Shown: positions 8,035 through 15,916 of the stretch, piece after piece
Layout: every line of letters begins with the position of its first letter
Position numbering within the stretch: position 1 is the stretch's first letter
Source: JALZKA01 sp963786495
Lineage (GTDB): Bacteria > Actinomycetota > Thermoleophilia > Solirubrobacterales > 70-9
Direction of reading: 5' to 3'
Assembly (NCBI GenBank): GCA_963786495.1
Contig: CAWAZL010000002.1
Coordinates: 806,001 to 870,000, forward strand
Length of the DNA stretch: 64,000 bases
Notes under the pieces: generated by a model
Told to the model about the DNA's origin: nothing
What the model saw: only the letters and a program-made list of their open reading frames with translations
Database searches by the model: none
Made by a program: the position numbers and the translations under genes

Positions 8035-8819
8035 TCCGGCAGGTCCTTGAGGAGTCGCCGGTAGACGCCCTCGAGCGTCGCGCGGCCGTAAGGGCGCGAC
8101 GGATTCCCCTGGGTGAGGACCGAGACGCCGATGCTGCGCCGGCCGTGGGTGAGGAGCGCCATCTGGTGCTCGACGCGGAAGGCGCGAAGACCCCAGCCGC
8201 CCTTGAAAGCGAGGTCCCAGCCCTCTGGCTGGACGTGCGCTACGCCCCACCGCTGGCGCGGGATGATGTTCTCGAGCAGGCCGAGGGCGTAGCCGCGGTG
8301 GCGGCTCGGAAGGAGGCCCGGCAGGCGCCGCATTAGGCGCGCGCCGTCCTTCGGCTCGGCCCGGCAGTAGCCCCAGATGTCATTCCACTGAAAGCCGTCC
8401 ATGCCGGCGGCGTTCGCCAGGCTCTCCACAGGGCCCCGGCCCAGCATGTTGCGCACCGTGGTCGCGTTGGAGTTGTCGGACTCGCGGATCATCGGGCCCA
8501 GGAGGTTGCGTTCGCCGTCGGTGAGGCCGCGGTTCTCAACCGAGTCCCGGCGGAGGTAGGCGGCGAGAAGCATCACCTTGAAGGTCGAGGCCATGACATA
8601 GCTGCGCGAGCCCTCATACGCCGAAAGGCGGTCGCGCATGTCGTAGATGGCGAAGGAGACGTCAGTTGACCGCGACTTCGCGTAGCGCTCGGCCGCTTCT
8701 GAATCCGGATGCCACTGCCGGGCCTCGTGCGGGCTGATGCCGGCGCCCGCCGCGGGCACAGGGAGTGCGGTGAGGACGATTGCCGCCGCAAGGGCCGTGA
8801 GTGCTGGACGTGCGCGCAT
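8031..8819 (-). CDS. Exported class A beta-lactamase-like serine hydrolase (copy 1)
   Basis: First gene of a tandem pair, also 262 residues. It has a signal peptide ending near AAGAG (about 25), STFK (Ser78, Lys81), a canonical SDN (114-116) and KGG in place of KTG. It keeps the SDN that the downstream copy has changed to SDD, so the two may have diverged in activity. It probably acts on peptidoglycan-like or beta-lactam substrates outside the membrane; the sequence does not settle which. It follows a TetR-family gene on the same strand by five bases, which suggests co-transcription or regulation by that repressor. Confidence 0.82.
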   Translation of the reverse strand: MRARPALTALAAAIVLTALPVPAAGAGISPHEARQWHPDSEAAERYAKSRSTDVSFAIYDMRDRLSAYEGSRSYVMASTFKVMLLAAYLRRDSVENRGLTDGERNLLGPMIRESDNSNATTVRNMLGRGPVESLANAAGMDGFQWNDIWGYCRAEPKDGARLMRRLPGLLPSRHRGYALGLLENIIPRQRWGVAHVQPEGWDLAFKGGWGLRAFRVEHQMALLTHGRRSIGVSVLTQGNPSRPYGRATLEGVYRRLLKDLPE

Positions 8820-8824
8820 GAGGG

Positions 8825-9400
8825 TTATCTACCCAAAACCGCGGCGCACGCGCGGGTAGCGGTGGCGTGCACTGTCTCCCGGGAGATCCTGGGGTGGTCG
8901 ATCCACCATAGAACGAGGCCCGCCAGGCCGCTGCTGAGAAGGTTTGCCGTGGGCTCCACCAGCTCTGGTTCGAGGTCGGGCGCGCTTTTACGTACGAACT
9001 CGGCCAGGACTTCAGTCGCTCGCCGGTTGACGCGGCGGCGTGCCCGCTCGATCACCGGGTCGCCAGTCCGGTCGCGGAAGATGACGAGCCAGGCGTCCGA
9101 GTTATCGGCGACGTAGTCGAGCCACCCGTCAAGGATCTTCTCGACCGCCTCCCCCATCGCCCCGTCGATAAAGGTCGGCAGGTCGGCCTCGTGGCGTTTC
9201 AAGATCGCGAGGTAGAGCTCTCGCTTCGACTCGAAGTGGCGGTAGACCATCGGCTTGGTGACGTCGGCCGCAGCAGCCACATCGTCGAGACGTGTGGCTG
9301 CATAACCGTTCTTGCCGAAGAGGCGAGCGCCCTCGCGGCGGATCAACTCCCGCCGCTCAACGGGGGCCATCCTGCGCCTTGGATGTGTCGCCGCTACCAT
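8825..9400 (-). CDS. TetR family transcriptional regulator
   Basis: A 191-residue protein with an N-terminal TetR helix-turn-helix (about residues 17-63; DDVAAAADVTKPMVYRHF is the recognition region) and a variable ligand-binding C-terminal domain. It is divergent from the cupin gene, and the shared gap holds an 18-base dyad at 9413-9430 that is a likely autoregulatory operator. A related dyad lies before the monooxygenase gene at 11471. The ATG at 9400 is used; a second ATG ten codons in is possible. The inducer is unknown. Confidence 0.88.
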   Translation of the reverse strand: MVAATHPRRRMAPVERRELIRREGARLFGKNGYAATRLDDVAAAADVTKPMVYRHFESKRELYLAILKRHEADLPTFIDGAMGEAVEKILDGWLDYVADNSDAWLVIFRDRTGDPVIERARRRVNRRATEVLAEFVRKSAPDLEPELVEPTANLLSSGLAGLVLWWIDHPRISRETVHATATRACAAVLGR

Positions 9401-9412
9401 CGCCTCGTGATA

Positions 9413-9430
9413 AGTTACTGATCGGTAACT
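9413..9430. promoter_or_regulatory. TetR-type operator between tetR and cupin gene
   Basis: AGTTACTGATCGGTAACT is a near-perfect 18-base palindrome (eight of nine pairs match) between the divergent TetR gene and the cupin gene. Size, position and symmetry fit a TetR-family operator. It aligns at 13 of 18 positions with the dyad at 11472-11489. Confidence 0.65.
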
Positions 9431-9447
9431 ACGGAATGGAGGACACC

Positions 9448-9942
9448 ATGGAGAATGCGACAGTCGACCCGGTGCATGGGACCCGCTACGAGTTCGAGCA
9501 CAAGGGCGAGGACATGCTCGTCGACACCTGGATGGAGGCGGGCGGCGGCCTGCCGAAGCACTACCACCCCAAGCAGACCGAGACCTGGTGGGTGGTCTCA
9601 GGCGAGGTGACAGTTCACTTCGATGGCGAGTGGAAGCCGTTCAGCCCCGAAACGGGGAAGGTCGAGGTGGGTCCCGGGATCGTTCACGGCTTCAAGAACG
9701 AGAGTGGCGCCGAGGCGCACCTTCGCTGTGAAGTGACGCCGGCTCTCTCGCTTGAGGCGTTCCTCACCGAATCGTCGTGCGCCGCTCGGGAGGGACTGTT
9801 CATGAAAGGCGGGATCCCGAAGAGCTTCAAGGGCGCCCGATGGGCGGCGGGTTTTCTTGCGCGCCACGAGGACGAGACGGTGATGACATTCCCGCCTCGC
9901 TTCATGCAGAAGGCGATGAAGCCGCTGGCGCCGAAGGGCTAG
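9448..9942 (+). CDS. Cupin domain protein
   Basis: A 164-residue single-domain cupin. The metal-site motif is present as PKHYHPKQTETWWVV, with a C-terminal partner GPGIVHGFKN. ATG 9448 is chosen over ATG 9436 because GGAGG lies five bases upstream. Metal-dependent dioxygenase/isomerase or small-ligand-binding roles are all possible for the fold. Divergence from the TetR gene and the operator between them suggest it is repressed by that regulator. Its stop overlaps the convergent monooxygenase stop in a CTAG. Confidence 0.82.
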   Translation: MENATVDPVHGTRYEFEHKGEDMLVDTWMEAGGGLPKHYHPKQTETWWVVSGEVTVHFDGEWKPFSPETGKVEVGPGIVHGFKNESGAEAHLRCEVTPALSLEAFLTESSCAAREGLFMKGGIPKSFKGARWAAGFLARHEDETVMTFPPRFMQKAMKPLAPKG

Positions 9943-11459
9943 GCCGCGCCGACCTTTGCGAACGAGTAATCGTCGAGGTCGAAGTGGCCCGACTGCCAGT
10001 TCACCTCGAGCGTTGTTGCGCTCCGGAACGGGCGGTCGCCGTTCTTGTCGAAGTAGTAGGAGTTGGCGAGCTGACACGACGGCTGCTCGAGGACCTGCCA
10101 GGAGCGGCGCGCGAGCATCTGCTTGAAGTAGCGCTCGTTCGCCTCCGGGGTGACCTCGATCTTCGTTGCTTCCTCTGATCGCGCCCGCTCGATCAAGCGC
10201 AGGATGTGCTTTGCCTGATTCTCGATGAGGTTGAAGTACGAGGAGCCGTTGTAGCCGTACGGGCCCAGGATCGTGAAGATGTTCGGAAAGCCGGGAACGC
10301 TTACGCCCTGATAGGCCTGAAAGCGGTTCTCGTCCCACCAACTCTCGAGGTCGACGCCGCCGACGCCCTGGACGGGATAGGGCGGCATGTTGCCGGCCTC
10401 GAACGCGCTGAATCCAGTGGCGTAGATGATGACGTCGAGCTGGTGCTCGGCGCCTTCGGCGGTCTTCACCGAGTTCTGAGTGATCTCTCCGATCGAATCG
10501 GTTTCGAGAAAGACGTTCGGCCGGTTGAAGGTGCGCAGGTAGGAGTTGTGGAAGCCGGGGCGCTTGCAGCCGACCGGGTACTCGGGCGTCAGCTTCCTTC
10601 GCAGCTCGGGATCTTTGACCTGCTCTTTTAGGAACTTTCGGCCGGCTCGCTCGCCGATGGCTGAGATCGGCACGAACTTGTGGAAGTGGAGCGCGGTCGG
10701 GAAGGTGATCTCGACGAAGACCTGACTTGCGAGGCGCTTGATCTGCATTCCGCCAGGCAGCTTCTCGAGGGCCCCTGCGAGCGAGCCGCCCAGGGAGCGG
10801 TCGGGCTTCGGCAGGCACCAGATCGGCGTGCGCTGGAAGACGGTGAGCTGCTCGACCTCGCTCGCGATCTCGGGGATGACCTGTACCGCGCTCGCCCCGG
10901 TACCGATGATCCCCACACGCTTGCCCTTCAGCGAGATGTCGTGGTTCCAGCGGGCGGTGTGAAGCGTCTCGCCCTGAAAGTCGGAAACGCCTGCGATGTC
11001 GGGAAAGCGGGGCTCGTTGAAGACGCCGGTGGCACCGACCACGAAGCGAGCGGTGACCTGGCCGCCGGCCTCGGTCCCGAGGCGCCAGACGTGTGCCTCC
11101 TCGTCGAAGATTGCGCTCGTAACTTTGGTGTTGAAGCGGACGTGCGGGCGGACGTCGTACTTGTCGGTGAGGTGCTCCGCGTATGCCTTGAGCTCGTTGC
11201 CGGGTGCGTAGAGGCGCGACCAGTCCGACATCTGCTCGAAGGAGAACTGGTAGGACGGCGATGGGATGTCGACGGCGACTCCCGGATAGGTGTTCCAGTA
11301 CCACGTGCCGCCCACCTCGCCGCCCGCCTCGAGGATCACGAAGTCCTCGATGCCCTTCTCCGAGAGCTTGATAGCGGTACCGATGCCCGAGAAGCCGGCG
11401 CCGATAATCGCCACCTCGCAATCGGGTTGCGGTGTCGAGCCGTTCGCCGAGGAAGTCAT
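9939..11459 (-). CDS. Baeyer-Villiger type flavin monooxygenase
   Basis: FAD- and NADPH-dependent monooxygenase (506 residues) that inserts oxygen next to a ketone or oxidises heteroatoms. The FAD Rossmann motif is GAGFSG (20-25), the fingerprint FxGxxxHxxxW is FQGETLHTARW (161-171), and the NADPH motif GTGASA is at 186-191. Length and order match the family. The start at 11459 is 12 bases from a 20-base TetR-type dyad, so transcription is probably repressed. A second, distinct enzyme of the same family lies at 48374-49849. The substrate cannot be read from the sequence. Confidence 0.9.
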   Translation of the reverse strand: MTSSANGSTPQPDCEVAIIGAGFSGIGTAIKLSEKGIEDFVILEAGGEVGGTWYWNTYPGVAVDIPSPSYQFSFEQMSDWSRLYAPGNELKAYAEHLTDKYDVRPHVRFNTKVTSAIFDEEAHVWRLGTEAGGQVTARFVVGATGVFNEPRFPDIAGVSDFQGETLHTARWNHDISLKGKRVGIIGTGASAVQVIPEIASEVEQLTVFQRTPIWCLPKPDRSLGGSLAGALEKLPGGMQIKRLASQVFVEITFPTALHFHKFVPISAIGERAGRKFLKEQVKDPELRRKLTPEYPVGCKRPGFHNSYLRTFNRPNVFLETDSIGEITQNSVKTAEGAEHQLDVIIYATGFSAFEAGNMPPYPVQGVGGVDLESWWDENRFQAYQGVSVPGFPNIFTILGPYGYNGSSYFNLIENQAKHILRLIERARSEEATKIEVTPEANERYFKQMLARRSWQVLEQPSCQLANSYYFDKNGDRPFRSATTLEVNWQSGHFDLDDYSFAKVGAA

Positions 11460-11470
11460 GCGCCAACCAT

Positions 11471-11490
11471 AACTGACTGTTCGGTCAGTT
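11471..11490. promoter_or_regulatory. TetR-type operator between monooxygenase and GST genes
   Basis: AACTGAC-N6-GTCAGTT is a perfect seven-base inverted repeat between two divergent genes. It resembles the dyad at 9413-9430 (13 of 18 central positions) and would control both the monooxygenase (minus) and the GST-like gene (plus). No other TetR gene is adjacent, so the one at 8825-9400 is the best candidate. Confidence 0.65.
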
Positions 11491-11519
11491 GAGTCCGGGT
11501 CGAGTAGCTTCACGGCCGC

Positions 11520-12248
11520 ATGGAAGCGACGATTTACTCGATGAGCATCTCCCACCCCGCCCGGACGGCCGAGCTGATGCTCGCCCACAAGGGCATCGAG
11601 GCGGAGAGGGTCGAGATCCCGCCGGCCTCGCAGCGCGTGATGATGCGCCGCCACGGGTTCAAGGGCGGGACGGTTCCCGGCCTGAAGCTCGACGGCCGGC
11701 GCGTACAGGGAACGATCGAGATCGCGCATGCCCTCGAGGAAGCTCGGCCGGAGCCGCCGCTTTACCCGAGCGATCGGGAGGCGCGCGACGCGGTCGAGAC
11801 GGCGGAGGTCTGGGCAGAGCGGACGCTTCAGCCGGTTCCCCGGCGCATCTTCAGGTGGGCGGCCGCAACGGACTCGGATCTGCGGACCGTGATGGCCAAG
11901 TCGATCGGCATGCCCGCTCCCGGTTTGGCGCAGTGGGCTTTGCTGCCGGTGACTCAGTTCTACCTGCGCTACGAGGGCGGCGGCGAGAAGGCCGCCCGGC
12001 GCGACGTCGCCGAACTTCCCTCGCATCTCGACCACGTGGACAGCCTGATCGCAGACGGGACGATCGATGGCGCGGAGCTCAATGCCGCTGACTTCCACAT
12101 CGCAACGAGCACGCGCGTCCTTCTCAACTTCCCGCAGCTCCGCCCACTCGTGGAGGGCCGCCCCGCGGCCGACCACGCGATGCGCATCGTTCCCGGCTTC
12201 GGTCGCGAGGCGCCGGTCGAGCTTCCAGCCGACTGGCTGCCGGCCTAG
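11520..12248 (+). CDS. Glutathione S-transferase family protein
   Basis: A 242-residue protein with a thioredoxin-like N-terminal domain (about 1-78, including GTVPGLKLDGRRVQGT, the cis-Pro and glutathione-site region of GSTs) and an all-helical C-terminal domain. No obvious catalytic Ser/Cys/Tyr is seen at the N-terminus beyond YSMSISHP. Actinobacteria usually use mycothiol, so the co-substrate may not be glutathione. It is divergent from the flavin monooxygenase across a TetR-type dyad, which suggests a shared detoxification role. Confidence 0.75.
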   Translation: MEATIYSMSISHPARTAELMLAHKGIEAERVEIPPASQRVMMRRHGFKGGTVPGLKLDGRRVQGTIEIAHALEEARPEPPLYPSDREARDAVETAEVWAERTLQPVPRRIFRWAAATDSDLRTVMAKSIGMPAPGLAQWALLPVTQFYLRYEGGGEKAARRDVAELPSHLDHVDSLIADGTIDGAELNAADFHIATSTRVLLNFPQLRPLVEGRPAADHAMRIVPGFGREAPVELPADWLPA

Positions 12249-12255
12249 TTCTCGG

Positions 12256-13101
12256 TCACAGAGTCGAGAGCGGCACGTCGATGATGTCCAGGCGCCGCTT
12301 GAGCCCGGCCAGAGCGAAGCTGCGCACGTCGTCCGTGGAGACTCCGAGCCGCTCGATGTCCGGGCCGGTTCCGTCGCCGGCACCGCCCAGCGCCTCGGCC
12401 ACGGACGGCAGCAGGTCGCGCAGCGTTTGGCGGACCGCTTCTGCGGCTTCCGGATGCTCGCGGACGCTCTCGCGCAGGAACCACACCCCGTAGCCGATGT
12501 GGCGCGTCTCGTCGTGGTGGATGAGCGAGTAGCCCTCGACGAAGCCGGGAAGCAGCGACTCGCGCTCGAGGTACTCGGTCGCAAAGCGGAAGGTGGTGAG
12601 CCCGAGCGTGCTCTCCAGGATGAGGTGATAGATCGTCACGAAGCGGACCTTCAGAGCCAGGTCTTCGGGCGCCGCGACGAGCCGTTCGTGCGCCTCGACC
12701 AGCGCCTCGTCGAAGATCTTGCGAAATGCGGGCGTGACCTCACGTCGAGCGCGCTCGACGTGAGCAGCGACGGTCGCCGGCTCCGCGACGACCTCGTCCT
12801 GAAAGCGTGCGTAGAACTGCATGTGGCGTGCTTCGTCGACCTGTTGCGTGGCGAGGAACGTGGCCTCCTCCTCGCTTCCGTGCGCGCCGACCAGGCCGGA
12901 GAACTTCGTGGTGATCCGCTCCTCGGCGACCATGAGCGAGGCGAGAACCCAGTAGATGAGCTCTTGATCTTCGGAATCCATGGCCTGCCACTGCTCGCGG
13001 TCTCGCGCGAGGTCGATCTCGAACGGGTTCCACTGCTGGTCTTCCCACCGCCTGTAGAGAGTCTGCGGATCGTTGAGTTGGATGTCCGCCGTGGCCATCA
13101 T
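12256..13101 (-). CDS. R2-like di-iron (ferritin-fold) oxidase
   Basis: Ribonucleotide reductase R2-like protein of 281 residues. The six metal ligands of the family can be placed: Glu60/61 (VAEE), Glu90 and His93 (DEARH), Glu163 (ILES), Glu198 and His201 (DETRH). Tyr97 is four residues after His93, the position of the radical tyrosine in classical R2. It could be a class I R2 subunit or an R2-like ligand-binding oxidase; no R1 gene is in the window, which favours the latter. The ATG overlaps the arsM stop (ATGATG), so it is the last gene of the arsR-arsM operon, an unusual place for this family. Confidence 0.75.
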   Translation of the reverse strand: MMATADIQLNDPQTLYRRWEDQQWNPFEIDLARDREQWQAMDSEDQELIYWVLASLMVAEERITTKFSGLVGAHGSEEEATFLATQQVDEARHMQFYARFQDEVVAEPATVAAHVERARREVTPAFRKIFDEALVEAHERLVAAPEDLALKVRFVTIYHLILESTLGLTTFRFATEYLERESLLPGFVEGYSLIHHDETRHIGYGVWFLRESVREHPEAAEAVRQTLRDLLPSVAEALGGAGDGTGPDIERLGVSTDDVRSFALAGLKRRLDIIDVPLSTL

Positions 13102-13994
13102 CGGAGGCTTCGCCGAGCGCGAATGATCGCTGACGCTGCGCTCTCATGAACGCGGTGGGTCTCGATGATCTCGATGTCCTCGAACCCGGCCGCACGGAGT
13201 TCGCGACCGAAATCGTCGCGCGTGAGAGCGCCGGCGATGCACCCAGTCCACTGCTGCATGTCCTCGCGCGTTGACTCGTCCATATCTGGGTCGGCGACTA
13301 CATCGGAGACCGCGAATCGGCCGCCAGGTCGAAGGACACGGGATGCCTCCCGAAACACGCTGTGCTTGTCGCCCGACAGGTTGATCACGCAGTTCGAGAT
13401 GATCACATCGATCGAGTCATCGGGAAGTGGAATGTCCTCGATGGTTCCCTTGAGGAACTCAGCGTTTTCCACGCCGGCCTCGCGCTGGTTGCTGCGGGCA
13501 AGCTCGAGCATCTCGTCCGTCATGTCGAGGCCGTAGGCCATTCCGGAGGGGCCAACACGATCCGCCGAAAGAAGCACGTCAATTCCACCGCCCGACCCCA
13601 GGTCCAAAACCGTCTCGCCCTCGTGGAGATCAGCCACGGCAGTTGGGTTGCCGCAGCCCAGCGATGCGAGCTTCGCCGCGTCCGGGAGGGCCCCCAGATC
13701 GTCCCCCTCATACAGGTCAACCCCGAATGAGTCACGCTGCGCATCGGTGATGACCGCCGCCGGGCCGCAGGAGGCAGCAGCGGCCTCGGTGGCCGCGGTT
13801 GCCGCGGCGGCGTAGCGCGAGCGCACGAGGTCTTGGACATCGTTGCCCTCCTGTCGGCCGGCGCTGCAGCCACATCCTCCCGGATGCCCCTCGGCGCAGC
13901 ATTCCGACTTCGCGCTCGGCTCACAGCACGTTTCCTGTGCCGTGGGCGAGCAGCAGTCGCTCTTCGCGTCTTCGACCGTTTTCAGCTCAGCCAT
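13098..13994 (-). CDS. arsM: Arsenite S-adenosylmethionine methyltransferase ArsM
   Basis: Methylates As(III) to volatile or excretable forms using SAM. Signature segments are SLGCGNP (Cys114), the SAM site DLGSGGGIDV (131-140), SNCVINL (Cys202) and GCIAGAL (Cys252); these cysteines bind arsenic in the family. The N-terminal 45 residues are a cysteine-rich tail with CC pairs at 14-15, 23-24 and 32-33, an exact nine-residue period, then CGC at 41-43. Such a tail could bind or deliver arsenite. The start overlaps the arsR end by 13 bases and the stop overlaps the R2-like gene start. Confidence 0.93.
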   Translation of the reverse strand: MAELKTVEDAKSDCCSPTAQETCCEPSAKSECCAEGHPGGCGCSAGRQEGNDVQDLVRSRYAAAATAATEAAAASCGPAAVITDAQRDSFGVDLYEGDDLGALPDAAKLASLGCGNPTAVADLHEGETVLDLGSGGGIDVLLSADRVGPSGMAYGLDMTDEMLELARSNQREAGVENAEFLKGTIEDIPLPDDSIDVIISNCVINLSGDKHSVFREASRVLRPGGRFAVSDVVADPDMDESTREDMQQWTGCIAGALTRDDFGRELRAAGFEDIEIIETHRVHESAASAIIRARRSLR

Positions 13995-14332
13995 GCGTTC
14001 AGCTCCTCCAGCGCCTCGGGATTGACGAAGTAGTAGGCCCAGAGTCCCTCGCGCTCTGATCCGACGATCCCCGCCTGCCGAAGCACCTTGAGGTGATGCG
14101 AGACGGTGGGCTGGGAGAGATCGAAGAGCGGCACGAGCTCGCAGACGCAGACCTTCCCTGCATGCTTTCGGAGGACGTCGACGAGCTGCATTCGAATCGG
14201 GTCTCCCAGCGCTTTTGCGACGCGGCCCATCCGCTCGGCGTGCTCGCGCTCGATATCCGGATACACGACCGGCTCACAACAGACCTCGCCTTTCGGACGC
14301 TTCTGCTTCGGTGAGAGTTCAAGCGTGCTCAC
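13982..14332 (-). CDS. arsR: ArsR family arsenic-responsive repressor
   Basis: Winged-helix repressor of 116 residues released by As(III). The CVC metal site is in VCVCEL (Cys62, Cys64) at the start of the recognition helix, and SQPTVSHHLKVL is the DNA-binding helix. A CC pair at 18-19 could add a third ligand. GTG 14332 is chosen because AAAGGGG lies seven bases upstream; the open frame extends ten codons further but without a site. It heads the arsR-arsM-R2-like operon and is divergent from arsC. Confidence 0.92.
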   Translation of the reverse strand: MSTLELSPKQKRPKGEVCCEPVVYPDIEREHAERMGRVAKALGDPIRMQLVDVLRKHAGKVCVCELVPLFDLSQPTVSHHLKVLRQAGIVGSEREGLWAYYFVNPEALEELNAWLS

Positions 14333-14400
14333 AGTCGATCCCCTTTCATAGAGAGATATCAATATAACAAACGATCCTCAATGGAGTACTCTGAGCCGCC
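14333..14400. promoter_or_regulatory. Divergent arsR/arsC promoter region
   Basis: The 68-base gap between arsR and arsC includes an AT-rich stretch (about 14353-14372, GATATCAATATAACAAACG) that stands out in this GC-rich sequence. AT-rich dyads of this kind are usual ArsR binding sites, so the repressor probably controls both directions. Exact -10 and -35 boxes are not clear. Confidence 0.5.
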
Positions 14401-14817
14401 ATGAGATCATCCGGCTCTGTGCCAGAGGTCCTCTTCGTATGCGTGCACAACGCGGGTCGGTCGCAGATGGCCGCCGGTCTTCTGCACAAGTTTGCGGGCG
14501 ACCGCGTCAGCGTGCAGACGGCGGGCTCGGAGCCGGCCGACGCGGTCAACCCCGCTGCGGTGGAGGCGATGGCCGAGGTCGGCGTCGATCTCTCGCAGGA
14601 GTTCCCGAAGAAGCTGACTACGGAGTCCGTCCAAGCCGCCGACGTCGTAATCACGATGGGCTGCGGCGACGCCTGCCCGATCTTCCCGGGGAAGAGGTAC
14701 GAGGACTGGGCCCTGGACGATCCCGCCGGGCAGGACCTGGAGACCGTTCGGCGCATCCGCGACGAGATCCAAGCGAGGGTCGAAGGCTTGATCCGGGATC
14801 TGGACACCGAGGGTTAG
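14401..14817 (+). CDS. arsC: Arsenate reductase, low-molecular-weight phosphatase type
   Basis: Reduces arsenate to arsenite for methylation or export. The phosphatase-type P-loop is CVHNAGRS (Cys14 to Ser21), with redox cysteines at 88 and 92 in GCGDACP and the acid in WALDDP near 105. The 138-residue size and the CVHNAGRSQMA form match the thioredoxin- or mycothiol-coupled ArsC branch. It is divergent from arsR and would feed the substrate of ArsM. No arsenite efflux pump is in the window. Confidence 0.92.
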   Translation: MRSSGSVPEVLFVCVHNAGRSQMAAGLLHKFAGDRVSVQTAGSEPADAVNPAAVEAMAEVGVDLSQEFPKKLTTESVQAADVVITMGCGDACPIFPGKRYEDWALDDPAGQDLETVRRIRDEIQARVEGLIRDLDTEG

Positions 14818-14827
14818 CCTCGGCTAC

Positions 14828-15916
14828 TTGCCGGGCGACGTCCTTTCCAACCGAGAGCTAAACCGGGCGTTGCTCGGGCGCCAGCTTCTGCTCGAGCGCG
14901 CGGACATGCCCGTCGCCGATGCGCTTGAGCACCTGGTCGGCCTGCAGGCGCAGGAGCCGTGGGATCCCTACTACGCACTGTGGAGCCGGCTGCGCGACTT
15001 CGACCCGCACGAGCTCGGCGGGATGATCGAGCGCTTCGAGGCCGTGCGGATGGGAGTGATGCGGGGGACAATCCATCTGACGACAGCGCGGGACGCGCTG
15101 GTCCTTCGCGGGGTGATGGGGCCGGTCATGAGCGGGACGTATCGCTCGTCGCTGTTCTCCAGGCAGGTCGAAGGCGTCGATGAGGATGATCTGCTGGCGA
15201 TCGCCGCGAAGCTCACGGCCGAGGAGCCGCAGGGCCGCACCGACCTTTCACGAGCGCTCGCGGAGCGCTGGCCCGAGGCGGACTTCGACGCGCTCGGCTA
15301 CACGGCGACGTTCCTCCTGCCACTGGTCCAGGCTCCCCCGCGGGCCGTGTGGGGCAAGACGAAGGCGGCGAAGTGGCTGAACGCGGAGACGGTGCTTGGG
15401 GCCGAGGTCGAGTGGGACGCCGATCCGGGCGAGGTAGTGCTCCGCTACCTGCGGGCGTTCGGACCTGCAGCGTCAAAGGATGTGCGCGCCTGGTGTTACC
15501 GCACCGGGTTGCGCGAGGTGATCGACGGGCTGCGCCCGCGGCTTCGGGCTTTCAAGAACGAGGACGGCGCCGAGCTCTTGGACGTCGATGACGGCCTCTT
15601 CCCCGACCCCGAGACGCCGGCGCCCGTGCGCTTCCTGCCCGAGTACGACAACGCGGTGCTCGGCTTCGCGGACCGCTCGCGCATCACGCCGCCAGCTGGC
15701 GGTGAGCGGCCGTACTGGAAGGGTGCTGTGCTGGTCGACGGGTTCGCGACGGGGACTTGGAGGTTCGTGAGGGAGAAGAACGACGTCGCCATCGAGGTGG
15801 GTCCGTGGCGGAAGCTCACACGAGCGGAGTGCGGCGAGGTCGAGGCCGAAGCGGCGGCGCTTTTGGAGTGGTCAGAGCCGAAGGCGGAAGCGCGGAGCGT
15901 CAGGATCCTCAGCTAG
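14828..15916 (+). CDS. Winged-helix DNA-binding protein, AlkZ-like glycosylase family
   Basis: A 362-residue member of the HTH_42/AlkZ family, whose characterised members excise bulky or crosslinked bases. The catalytic QxQ motif is present as LQAQEP (Gln40, Gln42), and the family segments WSRL, GTIHL and FLPEYDN follow in order. The start is a TTG at 14828, ten bases after arsC; no ATG fits the conserved N-terminus. It may be carried in the arsC transcript. Which lesion it repairs is unknown. A second alkylation-repair gene (AlkC-type) is at 46568. Confidence 0.8.
   Translation: MPGDVLSNRELNRALLGRQLLLERADMPVADALEHLVGLQAQEPWDPYYALWSRLRDFDPHELGGMIERFEAVRMGVMRGTIHLTTARDALVLRGVMGPVMSGTYRSSLFSRQVEGVDEDDLLAIAAKLTAEEPQGRTDLSRALAERWPEADFDALGYTATFLLPLVQAPPRAVWGKTKAAKWLNAETVLGAEVEWDADPGEVVLRYLRAFGPAASKDVRAWCYRTGLREVIDGLRPRLRAFKNEDGAELLDVDDGLFPDPETPAPVRFLPEYDNAVLGFADRSRITPPAGGERPYWKGAVLVDGFATGTWRFVREKNDVAIEVGPWRKLTRAECGEVEAEAAALLEWSEPKAEARSVRILS

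Noticed and set aside
7246..8819. Beta-lactam resistance genes
   Set aside because: KTG is KGG in both, one lacks SDN, and the pair lies in an ordinary chromosomal setting with no mobile context.
11459..12584. N-terminal extension of the monooxygenase frame across the GST gene
   Set aside because: Flavoprotein homology begins at 11459 with the FAD motif right after; the extension is antisense to the GST-like and R2-like genes and crosses the operator.
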